A DNA stretch of 41,192 nucleotides from DASZGI01 sp035938995 (GTDB lineage: Bacteria; Actinomycetota; Actinomycetes; Streptomycetales; Catenulisporaceae): positions 1 through 41,192 of the forward strand of contig NZ_DASZGI010000145.1 of the NCBI RefSeq assembly GCF_035938995.1. The letters run 5' to 3'. The notes under the pieces are model-generated. The model saw only the letters and a list, made by a program, of their open reading frames with translations. It was not told the origin of the DNA and did not search any database. The translations under genes were made by a program, and so were the position numbers. How positions within the stretch are numbered: position 1 is the stretch's first letter; every line of letters begins with the position of its first letter. This document shows positions 23,615 through 32,359 of the stretch, piece after piece.

Positions 23615-26269
23615 ATGACGGAGCCGATCGGTCACGGACCGCGACGACGAACCGTGATCAAGACGAGCCTCGGCCTGGCTGCGCTCGCAACGCCCGGATT
23701 CGCCCTTACCAGTGCGGGCCGAGCCGATGCCGCCAGCAGCAGCGGACCCGTCGGCGCCGATGCGGCCGCAGCAGGCGGCGCCCTAGGCCCGACCGACGAC
23801 TGGCGACACTATGTGTACGCACCGAGGAGTCGTAACGTTTCACCGGTCAAGGTACTCGGATTCGCTGGCGACGTGACGAATCCCGAGGCGCTGCTCGCGC
23901 GGGGCGGCGCTGTCACGGTGCTGACCCGCCCCGAGCCGCCGACCCCGCCGTCGTGGCCCACTGGAACTACGGCCGCCGCCTCGTCATTTCACGCGCCGAA
24001 CAACGGCGACAACGGCACGTACACCACCTACGACCCGTCCAATGCGATCGACGGGAATCCCACCACCTTCTGGAACGATGCCGATCCGAACACGTATCCC
24101 GCCGTCCTGACGATCACCTCGCCGAGCGCCGTGACGCTGCCGGGCGTCACCCTGCTGTCGAACTCTGACGGAGTGCCCGTCGACTTCACCGTGGAGACCT
24201 GGGACGGTGCGTCCTGGCAGCTCGGCGCGACGGTCACCGGCAACAGTGCGGTGCAGGTGCCCGTCCCGTTCGCCTCGCCCGTGACCACCACGCAGGTCCG
24301 CCTGACCGTGACCCTCGACCAGGCCACCCCGCAAGGGCAGTTCACCCGGGTCAACGAGCTGTGGCCGGGCCTGGTCGAGCCGATCGTCCCGCCGAGCGTC
24401 ACGCTCGACTTCGGCAAGGTCGTCGTCGGCTACCCGAGGGTGAGGTTCGCCTGGGCGTCCGCCAACAAGCCGGGCGTGCGCCTGGCGTTCTCCGAGACGA
24501 CCCAGTACCTCACCGACCGCTCCGACTTCGCCCGCGCCGACGAGTCCGGCGGCGGCCCCGGTACCGATCAGTTCGCGGTGCCCGCTGACGGCGCCGACTG
24601 GACCGACGTCAAGGGTTATCAGTCCGGAAGCCAGGTGTATGCCGAGGGACTGCACGGCTTCCGCTATCTGAAGATCACCCTGGACGCGCTGCCCTCCGAC
24701 GCGCCCGCCGCACTGCCGTACGGGCAAGTCGCCATCGACGCGGTGTCACTGGACTTCACCGCCTATCTCGGCACACCCGACAGCTACGGCGGCTGGTTCC
24801 TGTGCTCGGACGACGACCTCAACCGCTGCTGGTACGCCGCCGCCTACACCAATGAGTTGATCACCGACACGTTCCGGGCCACCGACTGCGACCCGCGCGG
24901 CGCGGCGACCCCGACGCTCGAGGGCGAACTCGTCCTGCAGGACGGCGCCAAGCGCGACCGCGACCCGTACGTCGGCGACATCGCGGTCTCGGGCCGCACC
25001 CTCTATCTCACCCATCCGGACGCGGCGGCCGCCGCCCGCAACGTGCTCGCCGACCTGGCGAACCATCAGCGCTCCGACGGCTGGATCCCACCGGCCTCGA
25101 TCGGCGGGTACACCCTGCCGCTGTTCGACTATCCGCTGTGGTGGGTGACGGCGAGTTGGGACTACGTGCTGTACACCGGCGACGTGAGCTACGCGGCCGA
25201 CTACTACGCGAACCTGCTCGCCGTGCTCGACAGCTGGTATCCGAGCGTCACCGACGGCAACGGGCTGCTGAGCAAGGGGCTCAACGGCACCGGTGGCTAT
25301 GGCGACTATGCCTTCCTGCCGCGCAGCGGTGAGATCACGTACTACAACGCCAACTATGTACAGGCGCTGAACGACGCCGCGAACGTTGCACGGCTGCTCG
25401 GTCACTCCGGCGACGCGGACCGCTGGACGCGGCGTGCGGCCACGGTTGCCGCGGCGATCAATACGCTGCTGTGGGACGCCGCCGCGGGCGCCTACCTCGA
25501 CTCGGCCGACGGAGCGGTGCGCCACGCCCAGGACGGCAACGCGATCGCCATCACGGCGGGCATCGCCGACTCCGCCCGCGCCGCCTCTGCGCTCGCCCAT
25601 CTGGACGCCACGACGAAGCTGCCCTACGGCAACGCGTTCATGGACAACGACACGCTTGACGGAGTCTCAGGCGCCGCGCAGCGGGTCTATGCGTTCACCT
25701 CCTATCCCGAGGTGGTCGCGCGCTTCGAAGCGGGCGAGGCTGACTCGGCGATCGACCAGATCAAGCGCACCTATGGCTGGATGTACACGCACGACCCGGG
25801 TATCACCGCCTGGGAAGGCATCGGGCCGGGCGGCACGCCCTACGAGGGCGGTTTCACCAGCATGGCGCACGGCTGGTCGACCGGGGTGCTGCCCGCGCTC
25901 ACCAACGAGTTGCTCGGCGCGGCCCCCACCGGACCGGGATTCTCGACCTGGACCGTACGGCCCCACCCGGGCACCGTGACCTGGGCGCGCGGCCAGCTGT
26001 CCACCCCGTACGGTCCGCTCACCGTGCGCTGGCAGGTCGGTGAGAAGCGCGGCGCACCGTCGTTCACCCTGCGGATCACGGCGCCCACGGGCACCAGCGG
26101 CCAGGTCGCGGTGCCGGTGGACAGCGTGACAGCGAAGGTGCGCGTAGACGGCCGAGTGGTCCTGAGCCGCGCCGGCGCCGAGCCGACCGCCTACAACGCG
26201 CGGTTCGTCGGCGGTTACGCCATCCTCGATGGCATCGGCGCAGGGCAGCACACGATCACCCTCGAATGA
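23615..26269 (+). CDS. secreted GH78-type alpha-L-rhamnosidase
   Basis: An 884-residue exported glycosidase expected to release terminal alpha-L-rhamnose. The N terminus is a Tat signal (PRRRTVIKTSLG followed by a hydrophobic stretch and an Ala-rich cleavage region near 40). Residues about 115-250 look like a discoidin (F5/8 type C) sugar-binding domain, with AIDGNPTTFWNDADP. The catalytic six-hairpin barrel has the GH78 motif DGAKRDRDPYVGDI near 443-456, which contains the general acid region, and ITAWEGIGPGG further on. A beta-sandwich closes the protein. GGGAGG stands just upstream of ATG 23615. It carries the same operator as the rhamnose genes, so it is likely induced with them. Confidence 0.88.
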   Translation: MTEPIGHGPRRRTVIKTSLGLAALATPGFALTSAGRADAASSSGPVGADAAAAGGALGPTDDWRHYVYAPRSRNVSPVKVLGFAGDVTNPEALLARGGAVTVLTRPEPPTPPSWPTGTTAAASSFHAPNNGDNGTYTTYDPSNAIDGNPTTFWNDADPNTYPAVLTITSPSAVTLPGVTLLSNSDGVPVDFTVETWDGASWQLGATVTGNSAVQVPVPFASPVTTTQVRLTVTLDQATPQGQFTRVNELWPGLVEPIVPPSVTLDFGKVVVGYPRVRFAWASANKPGVRLAFSETTQYLTDRSDFARADESGGGPGTDQFAVPADGADWTDVKGYQSGSQVYAEGLHGFRYLKITLDALPSDAPAALPYGQVAIDAVSLDFTAYLGTPDSYGGWFLCSDDDLNRCWYAAAYTNELITDTFRATDCDPRGAATPTLEGELVLQDGAKRDRDPYVGDIAVSGRTLYLTHPDAAAAARNVLADLANHQRSDGWIPPASIGGYTLPLFDYPLWWVTASWDYVLYTGDVSYAADYYANLLAVLDSWYPSVTDGNGLLSKGLNGTGGYGDYAFLPRSGEITYYNANYVQALNDAANVARLLGHSGDADRWTRRAATVAAAINTLLWDAAAGAYLDSADGAVRHAQDGNAIAITAGIADSARAASALAHLDATTKLPYGNAFMDNDTLDGVSGAAQRVYAFTSYPEVVARFEAGEADSAIDQIKRTYGWMYTHDPGITAWEGIGPGGTPYEGGFTSMAHGWSTGVLPALTNELLGAAPTGPGFSTWTVRPHPGTVTWARGQLSTPYGPLTVRWQVGEKRGAPSFTLRITAPTGTSGQVAVPVDSVTAKVRVDGRVVLSRAGAEPTAYNARFVGGYAILDGIGAGQHTITLE

Positions 26270-26326
26270 TTGCCCGCAGGTGATCGCACATAGTTACCGC
26301 ACCTGGCGCAACACAGCGCAGTGCGA

Positions 26327-26360
26327 CACGGGCCGGCCGGGATGTCCCGGCCGACCCGTG
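26327..26360. terminator. bidirectional hairpin between GH78 and GH18 genes
   Basis: CACGGG-CC-GGCCGGGA and TCCCGGCC-GA-CCCGTG form a long stem with one internal mismatch and a tiny loop, centred at 26343. It sits between two convergent stop codons and can serve both genes. Confidence 0.7.
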
Positions 26361-26383
26361 CGTTTGTCAATGCTGCGATGTCG

Positions 26384-27991
26384 TTACTGCACGTAGCAGG
26401 TTTTGGCGGTGCCGAACGCCGGGTCGCCGAACACCGCGTTGCTGCACGACGTGCCGTCGGTGAAGCTGCCGTAGAAGTACTGGCCGTTGGCGCCGTAGGC
26501 GACCTCGTGAGTACCCGAGAACGAGCACGAACCGTTCTCTGCGGAGCAACTGGTCCACGTGGTGAAGCTCGGCGGTGCGCCGACCACGTAGCAGGCCTTG
26601 GCAGTGCCGGGTGCCGGGTCGCCGAACACTGAGTTGCTGCACGCGACACTGCCAACGGTCGCGTAGTTGTAACTGCCGTTCGCGCCATAGGCCACGGTCA
26701 TCACGCCGCTGAACGAACACGTCCCGTTCTCACCCGCACACTGCGCCCACACATTCGTTCCCGGCGGAGCACTCTCGACATAGCAGGCCTTGGCCACACC
26801 GCTGTTCGGGTCGCCGAACACCGCGTTACTGCACGAGGTCGCACCGCTCGCATTGACATAGTTAAACCGGCCACCCGCACCGTACGCGATCACCGACGCA
26901 CCGCTGACCGCGCACGTACCATTCTCAGCCGCACACTGCGACCACGTACCCGGCAACGACTGGGAGCCCGAACCGCCGCTACCTCCCCCACCGGTGAAGC
27001 CCTGGAATGTCCTGGCGAAGTCGCCGGTGTTCTGGCTGAGGCCACTGCACGTGCCCGAGGCGCTGGTCTGGCCGGGGCAGCCGCCGTTGTCCCGGTTCTC
27101 ATCCCAGTACGAGAGCAGGGCGATGCCGTCGGACGCCGCGGCGGACTCGAGCGTGGCGCCATCCGCGACCGTGAAAATCTCGCCTGCGCTGTCATTCTGC
27201 CCGATCATCGGGGTGTCGCCGAGTTTCGCGTACGCCGCGGAGGTCGAGATGCCGAACGTGCTCGCGACCTGCCCGGCGACCGCGCCGAGCGCCTGGACGG
27301 CCGCGTCGCCCATCTCGGTGCCCGACGTCCCGTAGTCCATCGTCATCACGTTGACGATGTCGGGGGTGAACCCGTTCGACCGCGCGTTCGCGAGCAGGTT
27401 CAATCCGTCTTGGGTCAGACCGCTGGGAAGTGTCGGGATCGTGAATGACAAGGTCAGCGACAGACCCTGGCCGGACGCCCAGGAGCGCACCAGGGCGAGT
27501 GCCTTATCTCGCCGGTCGATGCCCGCTGCGTTGGTCAGCGAGTTCGCCTCGATGTCGAAGTCGAGATGGGTCACCCCGAAGGTGCTGGCCACCGACTCGA
27601 TCTGCGTCGCCGCGGCCTGCGGGCTGGAACACGAGTCGCCCAGCTCCGTCAGGTTCGCGTCGGAGGTGTACCCGCCGAAGGAGATCGCCACGTCTCCGCC
27701 CTGGGCCCGCAATGCCGCGATCTGCGACTGCAGGCTCGACTGCTCGCCGATCGACCACTGACAGCCCGCGCCGTCGACGAACGCGATCGTGAAGAACTTC
27801 GTGCCGTACTGGCTGGCGACATTGCTCAGCGTGATGTTCCCGCTCCATGTGTCGGCGTACGGCGCGAAGACGTGCGCCGGCCACGCGGTCGCGGCGTGGG
27901 CCGGCCAGGCGGCGATGCCCACCACCCCTGCGGCCGTGGCCAGGCCCAGCGCAGCCAGGGCTGTGACGCCGCGCAATCGCTTTCGGATCAT
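26384..27991 (-). CDS. secreted GH18 (chitinase-like) protein with three four-cysteine modules
   Basis: A 535-residue exported protein. MIRKRLRGVTALAAL starts a Sec signal peptide ending near AHAA (residue 34). The catalytic part, about 36-340, is GH18 of the type with VFAPYADTWS, AISFGGYTSDANL and the active-site strand THLDFDIEAN; D144, D146 and E148 keep the DxDxE motif intact. A Gly/Ser linker leads to three tandem modules of about 57 residues (consensus C-x2-EN-x-[ST]-C ... VAYGANG ... CSN-x-VFGDP-x2-G-x-AK-x-CY). The ATG at 27991 is chosen for AAGGA five bases upstream and the signal peptide. The chitin or other beta-1,4-HexNAc substrate is not certain. It lies downstream of GH16 on the same strand, 161 bases away, without its own recognisable operator. 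Confidence 0.85.
   Translation of the reverse strand: MIRKRLRGVTALAALGLATAAGVVGIAAWPAHAATAWPAHVFAPYADTWSGNITLSNVASQYGTKFFTIAFVDGAGCQWSIGEQSSLQSQIAALRAQGGDVAISFGGYTSDANLTELGDSCSSPQAAATQIESVASTFGVTHLDFDIEANSLTNAAGIDRRDKALALVRSWASGQGLSLTLSFTIPTLPSGLTQDGLNLLANARSNGFTPDIVNVMTMDYGTSGTEMGDAAVQALGAVAGQVASTFGISTSAAYAKLGDTPMIGQNDSAGEIFTVADGATLESAAASDGIALLSYWDENRDNGGCPGQTSASGTCSGLSQNTGDFARTFQGFTGGGGSGGSGSQSLPGTWSQCAAENGTCAVSGASVIAYGAGGRFNYVNASGATSCSNAVFGDPNSGVAKACYVESAPPGTNVWAQCAGENGTCSFSGVMTVAYGANGSYNYATVGSVACSNSVFGDPAPGTAKACYVVGAPPSFTTWTSCSAENGSCSFSGTHEVAYGANGQYFYGSFTDGTSCSNAVFGDPAFGTAKTCYVQ
26387..26950 (-). repeat. three tandem copies of the four-cysteine module (GH18)
   Basis: Module units lie at about 26774-26950, 26582-26758 and 26387-26561 on the minus strand. 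All keep four cysteines, the ENG[TS]C turn, AYGA-GG/NG and the FGDP..G.AK.CY end. Confidence 0.75.
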
Positions 27992-28152
27992 ACGAGTCCT
28001 TACCTCTCGATGAGTGATCGGGTCGGATCGGCTCGCGGAGGATCCCCGGGCCGAAGCGTGCAGCGGGCGTGTGCCATCGGCATCGCGGGCGGGCATGACG
28101 AAACCGGCCCGCGATGCTGTGGACGGCGCGCGGTTCGCCGTGAGATCAGGCG

Positions 28153-29250
28153 TCATTGGACGTAGCAGGTTTTGGCGGTGCCGAACGCCGGGTCGCCGAA
28201 CACGGTGTTGTTGCACGCGGTGCCGCCGCCGAGAGTCGCGTAGTTATAGCTGCCGTTGGCGCCGTACGCCACCGTCATCACACCGCTGTACGAGCAGGTC
28301 CCGTTCTCACCCGCGCGCTGCGCCCAGACATTCGTCCCCGGCGGAGCAGTCTCGACATAGCAGGCCTTGGTCACGCCGTTGTTCGGGTCGCCGAACACCG
28401 CGTTGCTGCACGAGGTCGCACCGCTCGCGTTGTGGTCGAAGGCCGCCTGCCAAGTGCTCGTGCCCACCTGGCTCTCCGAGACGGAGAAGTACGCGCTGCC
28501 GTCGAGGGAGAACGTGATGGACTCGGCCGAGGTGTTCGTCCGGTCGAGGATCATCGAGTATGTATGGAAGCCGGTCTGGCAACCGGGACAGGCGCGCAGC
28601 CCGCTGCCGATCCCGGTGCCCTCGTTGCACACGCCGCCGGGGTAAGTGCCACAGTGGATCGTGCCCGCCACCTCGGACAGGGCGTTGACGTCCTCCATGA
28701 TGTCGATCTCGCCGTTCTCCGGCCACTGTCCGGGGCCGAGTATCCAGAACGCCGGCCAGTACCCCAGGCCGCCGGACGGATTCGGCTGTTGGATCGATGC
28801 GGTGACCTCGAGCTTGCCGCCGACCGGGGCCCCGACTTCGGGGGCGGTGGTCTGGATCCGCCCGGAAGTCCACGAACCGCCCGAGCCGAGGGCCGTGATG
28901 TCAAGGTTTCCGTTGCCGTCCAGGTAGGTGTTGGCGGTCGAGTCGGTCATCGTCTCGATCTCGCCGGTCCCGACGCTGGAACCGGGGCCCGTGTCGAACA
29001 TCCAGTTCGACGATGAAGGCGGGGAGCCGGCCGCGCCGTTGAAGTCGTCGCTGAAGATCGTGCTCCAACCGGGCGGAGGGCCCGGCTCGGCGGCGCGCGC
29101 GGTCGTCGCGACCGTGACGGGGTAGACCATGGCCGCGGCCGTGACCAGGGTCGAGAGCCAAGCCAGACGCGCCGCCCTGACGTTCTTACTGCTGTGCCAA
29201 AGATGTCGCGAGCAGCCTGCTGAATCGGCCGCGTGATTCGATCCGAACAT
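28153..29250 (-). CDS. GH16 endo-beta-glycanase truncated and fused to module repeats
   Basis: A 365-residue exported GH16 protein. A signal peptide follows MFGSNHAADSAGC and ends near ARAAEP (about residue 55). The catalytic motif NGEIDIMEDVNALSEV has E181, D183 and E186, typical of laminarinase-like (beta-1,3-glucan or galactan) enzymes. GH16 enzymes normally run another 35-45 residues past TWQAAFDH to a final strand that completes the sandwich. Here FDH (residue 273) is joined directly to the second half of a four-cysteine module (NASGATSCSNAVFGDP), followed by one whole module. In that module the first cysteine is arginine (WAQRAGENGTC). The catalytic domain may therefore be defective. 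ATG 29250 is backed by GGAAGG six bases upstream. The operator and promoter at 29482-29522 drive it. Confidence 0.8.
   Translation of the reverse strand: MFGSNHAADSAGCSRHLWHSSKNVRAARLAWLSTLVTAAAMVYPVTVATTARAAEPGPPPGWSTIFSDDFNGAAGSPPSSSNWMFDTGPGSSVGTGEIETMTDSTANTYLDGNGNLDITALGSGGSWTSGRIQTTAPEVGAPVGGKLEVTASIQQPNPSGGLGYWPAFWILGPGQWPENGEIDIMEDVNALSEVAGTIHCGTYPGGVCNEGTGIGSGLRACPGCQTGFHTYSMILDRTNTSAESITFSLDGSAYFSVSESQVGTSTWQAAFDHNASGATSCSNAVFGDPNNGVTKACYVETAPPGTNVWAQRAGENGTCSYSGVMTVAYGANGSYNYATLGGGTACNNTVFGDPAFGTAKTCYVQ
28156..28440 (-). repeat. one and a half four-cysteine modules (GH16)
   Basis: The half module joins the catalytic region near 28433. Its DNA and that of the following unit are nearly identical over long stretches to 26640-26865 in the GH18 gene, which points to recent duplication or gene conversion. 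Confidence 0.75.
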
Positions 29251-29481
29251 CGTCGACCTTCCGGCCGCGCGCAGCGCGCCTCGCGGCCGCAGATGTCTCG
29301 GCCGGGCGGGCAGGAACGCGGGCTCGTTGTTGGATATGGCGGCCCGGTTCGATGTCCGGCCGCCACGATTCGGCTCCGTGTTCGGCTGTCCGCGCCGTGG
29401 CAACCGAGTATGGCAATGCTGTGATAACTGCTCGGCCGGTCCGGGAGCGTGGATCGTCAACGATCCCGGAGGGCAGGCGTC

Positions 29482-29522
29482 ATCGTAGCCAGCTACCCGG
29501 CGGTCGTCAATGAATCGTTTAA
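29482..29522 (-). promoter_or_regulatory. GH16 promoter with abutting LacI-type operator
   Basis: On the minus strand the operator TTAAACGATTCA (29522-29511) touches the -35 TTGACG (29510-29505). A 17-base spacer leads to -10 TACGAT (29487-29482). A leader of about 225 bases then precedes the GH16 ATG. A repressor bound here would cover the -35 box. Confidence 0.65.
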
Positions 29523-29833
29523 ACACTGGCGCGGCCGCCGTTGAACCGGCGGGCGAGCGCGCGCTCGGCGCGGTTGCCGCCGGGACCCTCTGATCGTCTC
29601 CTGTCTTCACGGCGGCAGTGTTCATGCCAACCGGGCTCTCACATGTCGACAGATGATCGGGCGCGGCGCTCGGCTGAGCGACCAGGCCGAGGCGAGTCAG
29701 TAGCCCAACCAGTGGCGAATCGGGGAGGCCCGCGGTGAACGCCGATACGTCGGGGCTTGCCTTCCGCGAGGCGGAGCGCCGACGTGCTCAAGCTTGTGAA
29801 TCCGGGGTATGGACGCGACCGCAATGGCGCGTT
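29523..29833. other. divergent upstream region of GH16 and GH43
   Basis: No gene is supported. The stretch separates the two divergent promoters, each with its own operator. Confidence 0.4.
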
Positions 29834-29865
29834 TAAGATACGCGAAGATGAGATGAAACGTTTTA
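29810..29865 (+). promoter_or_regulatory. GH43 promoter with LacI-type operator
   Basis: A -35-like TGGACG (29810-29815), an 18-base spacer and -10 TAAGAT (29834-29839) precede the operator TGAAACGTTTTA (29854-29865). The operator starts 14 bases after the -10 box, the same spacing as at rhaT. It is the least perfect of the five sites. Confidence 0.55.
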
Positions 29866-29965
29866 AAACACCTTGGTGAGCCAGGCCCTGCCGCTCGGCG
29901 CGGCGGTAGTGCCGGCGTGACGACCCACACCCGCACTCACCGTCCCGGCATCTCTGGAGCAAGCG

Positions 29966-32359
29966 ATGCGCCGACCGAACCCCGCGCTGCCCGGATCCGT
30001 CACCGCGCTCGTCATCGCGCTGGTCGCGGTCCTGATCAGCGCGATGACCGCCGGATCCGCCGCGGCGACCCCGCCCGCCGCCGCGTACACCACGACGATC
30101 ACCAACTTCGACTCCGGCGGCAACCAGGCCGTGAGGTTCGACACCGACGGCAACGCCGTGGACGCGCACGACGGCATGATCGCCTTGTTCGGTGACATGT
30201 ACTACCTGTACGGCACCGCCTACAACTGCGGCTTCTCCTGGCTGACGACCGGCACGCCGTTCTGCGGCTTCAAGGTCTACAGCTCGCCCGACCTAGTGCA
30301 CTGGACCGACCGGGGGCTGCTCTTCGACCCGACCGGCAGCCTCTGGCAGACCCGCTGCAACGGCTCCACCTACGGCTGCTTCCGGCCACACGTCGTCTAC
30401 GACGCCGGCACCGGCATGTACGTGCTCTGGGTCAACGTGTACGACAACAGCGTCGAATACCGCGTCTTCACCGGCTCCAGCCCGACCGGGCCCTTCACCG
30501 AACAGGCGGTTCCGACGCTCGCCGTGAACAACAACGCCCCGGCCGGCGGCGTGAACAACGGCGACGAGACCGTCTTCACCGATGACGACGGCACCGCCTA
30601 CATCGTCTACACCGACTGGCGCAGCGGCGGCGATCTCGTCGTGGAACGGCTCACCGCCGACGACCTGTCGGGAACCGGCGCCTATACCAGGCTGGGCCAG
30701 AGCGCGACGGAGGCCCCGGCGCTGTTCAAGCGCAACGGCGTCTACTACCTGACATATTCGGACCCGAACTGCGGGTACTGCTCCGGCACCGGCACCTCCT
30801 ACCGCACCGCGTCCAGCCCACTGGGTCCGTGGTCGGCGGCGACGAAGCTCACCACGACCTCCTGCGGGGGCCAGCCCTCATTCGTCTCGGCCATACCCAC
30901 CACGACCGGAACGGCGTACCTCTACGCCAGCGACCTGTGGGACGGTGCGCACAATGAGGCGCTCGCCAACTACTACTGGGCCCCGCTGTCCTTCGCCGCC
31001 GACGGGTCGATCGCGCCGATCGCCTGTCAGAACTCGTTCTCGCTCACGCTCGCGACGGGTGCGGCGGGCAGTCAGAACCAGCCCTCCGGCGTCGACCAGG
31101 CCGACGGCGTAAGCGGATTCCGCACCTTCTGCGACCTGCGGACCGGTATTGCCCGTTTCCAGACCTTCGTGCCGAGCCGCAGCGGGACCCTATCCGCGGT
31201 CTCCTACACGACCTTCCAGAGCGGCGACCCCAACGCAGGACTCGAATTCGATGTCTATCAGGCGAGCAGCTCGTTCCAGCCCACCGGGACCGTGTTGAGC
31301 TCGACAGTGCTGCCGGCCTCCTCGATCGGCTGGTCGCCGCGCGCCGTCACGATCACGCCGGACATCTCCGTGACGGCGGGCACCCGATACGGCCTCCTCG
31401 TAAAGTCGGTGGCGACCAGTGGGTGCTACGGCATGGCCTACAGCGATTCCAGTCCCTACCCGGGCGGCGGTGAGGCGTACAGCGGCAACGGCGGCTCGAC
31501 GTTCAGCGCCGAAACGGACAGGTCACTGAAGTTCTCGACGAGCGTCACCACGGGGCCGGTGCCCGCCGCCTCCCCGGTAGAGCTACCCGCCGGATTCACC
31601 TGGTGCGCCACGGAAAACGGCACATGTTCGACCTCCAGCCCCACTGTCGTCGCCTTCGGCGCCGGTTCGTACTTGTACAAGACCGTCGCCGGAGGCACGG
31701 CATGCACCGCATCCGCCTTCGGAGGCGACCCGGCGCAGGGCGTGTTGAAGGCGTGCTACGTCGCTCCTTCCGGCGGCCCCTCCGGGTACACCCTGTGCGT
31801 CGCCGAGAACGCGACCTGTTCGTTCTCGGGTACCGAGATGGTCGCCTACGGGGCCAACGGCGGGTTCAACTACCAGCTCGCGAGCTCAGGCGTCGCGTGC
31901 TCGAACTCGACCTTCGGCGACCCGATGCCAGGACTTGTCAAGGCCTGCTACCTGCCCACGGCCGGAGCGCCCGCAGGGGCGTGGACGCAGTGCGCGAGCG
32001 AGAACGGATCGTGCGGGGTGACCGGGACGCAGCTCATCGCCTACGGCGCGAACGGCGCGTTCGTGTATTCGACGTCGAATGGGCCGATCATCTGCTCGAA
32101 CACCGTGTTCGGCGCCGACCCGATCCCCGGTGTCGCCAAATCCTGCTACCAGCACGGCGCAGCTCCGTCCGGGTTCGACACACAGTGCGCGAGCGAGAAC
32201 GGCACCTGCGCATTCAGCGGAACGCAGACGGTCGCCTTTGGCACGGGTGGCGAGTACATCTACAAGACGTTCACCAACGGCGCGTCATGCAACGTCGCGG
32301 CCTTCGGGAGCGATCCGGTCTATGGCGTTGTCAAGGCCTGCTACCTGACCTCGACCTAG
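29966..32359 (+). CDS. secreted GH43-type glycosidase with four four-cysteine modules
   Basis: A 797-residue exported enzyme. The signal peptide ends near SAAATPPAA (residue 35). Residues about 40-355 form a five-bladed propeller of the GH43 clan: DAHDGMIALFGDMYYLYGT, FRPHVVYDAGTGMYVLWVN, DETVFTDDDGTAYIVYTD and TEAPALFKRNGVYYLTYS. The EAPA glutamate (near 249) is the likely general acid. AHDG in place of the usual catalytic-base motif and the EAPA block are closest to exo-beta-1,3-galactanases (GH43_24), a tentative call. A jelly-roll-like region follows (about 375-530), then four modules of the type also seen in GH18 and GH16. GGAG lies seven bases before ATG 29966. Confidence 0.83.
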   Translation: MRRPNPALPGSVTALVIALVAVLISAMTAGSAAATPPAAAYTTTITNFDSGGNQAVRFDTDGNAVDAHDGMIALFGDMYYLYGTAYNCGFSWLTTGTPFCGFKVYSSPDLVHWTDRGLLFDPTGSLWQTRCNGSTYGCFRPHVVYDAGTGMYVLWVNVYDNSVEYRVFTGSSPTGPFTEQAVPTLAVNNNAPAGGVNNGDETVFTDDDGTAYIVYTDWRSGGDLVVERLTADDLSGTGAYTRLGQSATEAPALFKRNGVYYLTYSDPNCGYCSGTGTSYRTASSPLGPWSAATKLTTTSCGGQPSFVSAIPTTTGTAYLYASDLWDGAHNEALANYYWAPLSFAADGSIAPIACQNSFSLTLATGAAGSQNQPSGVDQADGVSGFRTFCDLRTGIARFQTFVPSRSGTLSAVSYTTFQSGDPNAGLEFDVYQASSSFQPTGTVLSSTVLPASSIGWSPRAVTITPDISVTAGTRYGLLVKSVATSGCYGMAYSDSSPYPGGGEAYSGNGGSTFSAETDRSLKFSTSVTTGPVPAASPVELPAGFTWCATENGTCSTSSPTVVAFGAGSYLYKTVAGGTACTASAFGGDPAQGVLKACYVAPSGGPSGYTLCVAENATCSFSGTEMVAYGANGGFNYQLASSGVACSNSTFGDPMPGLVKACYLPTAGAPAGAWTQCASENGSCGVTGTQLIAYGANGAFVYSTSNGPIICSNTVFGADPIPGVAKSCYQHGAAPSGFDTQCASENGTCAFSGTQTVAFGTGGEYIYKTFTNGASCNVAAFGSDPVYGVVKACYLTST
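31594..32356 (+). repeat. four tandem copies of the four-cysteine module (GH43)
   Basis: Units start near 31594, 31786, 31981 and 32170. They are more diverged from each other than those of GH18/GH16, but each keeps the four cysteines and the FG-x-DP-x2-G-x2-K-x-CY end; the first, third and fourth have one extra residue in the FGxDP loop. Confidence 0.75.

Noticed and set aside
27992..28216. N-terminal extension of the GH18 gene
   Set aside because: A signal peptide and good ribosome site place the start at 27991; the extension overlaps the end of GH16 out of frame.
26387..28440. Module repeats as a CRISPR-like array
   Set aside because: The units are in-frame protein repeats with sequence drift, not identical short repeats with spacers.
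29251..29625. N-terminal extension of the GH16 gene
   Set aside because: It would run through the operator and promoter; the signal peptide and GGAAGG site support 29250.
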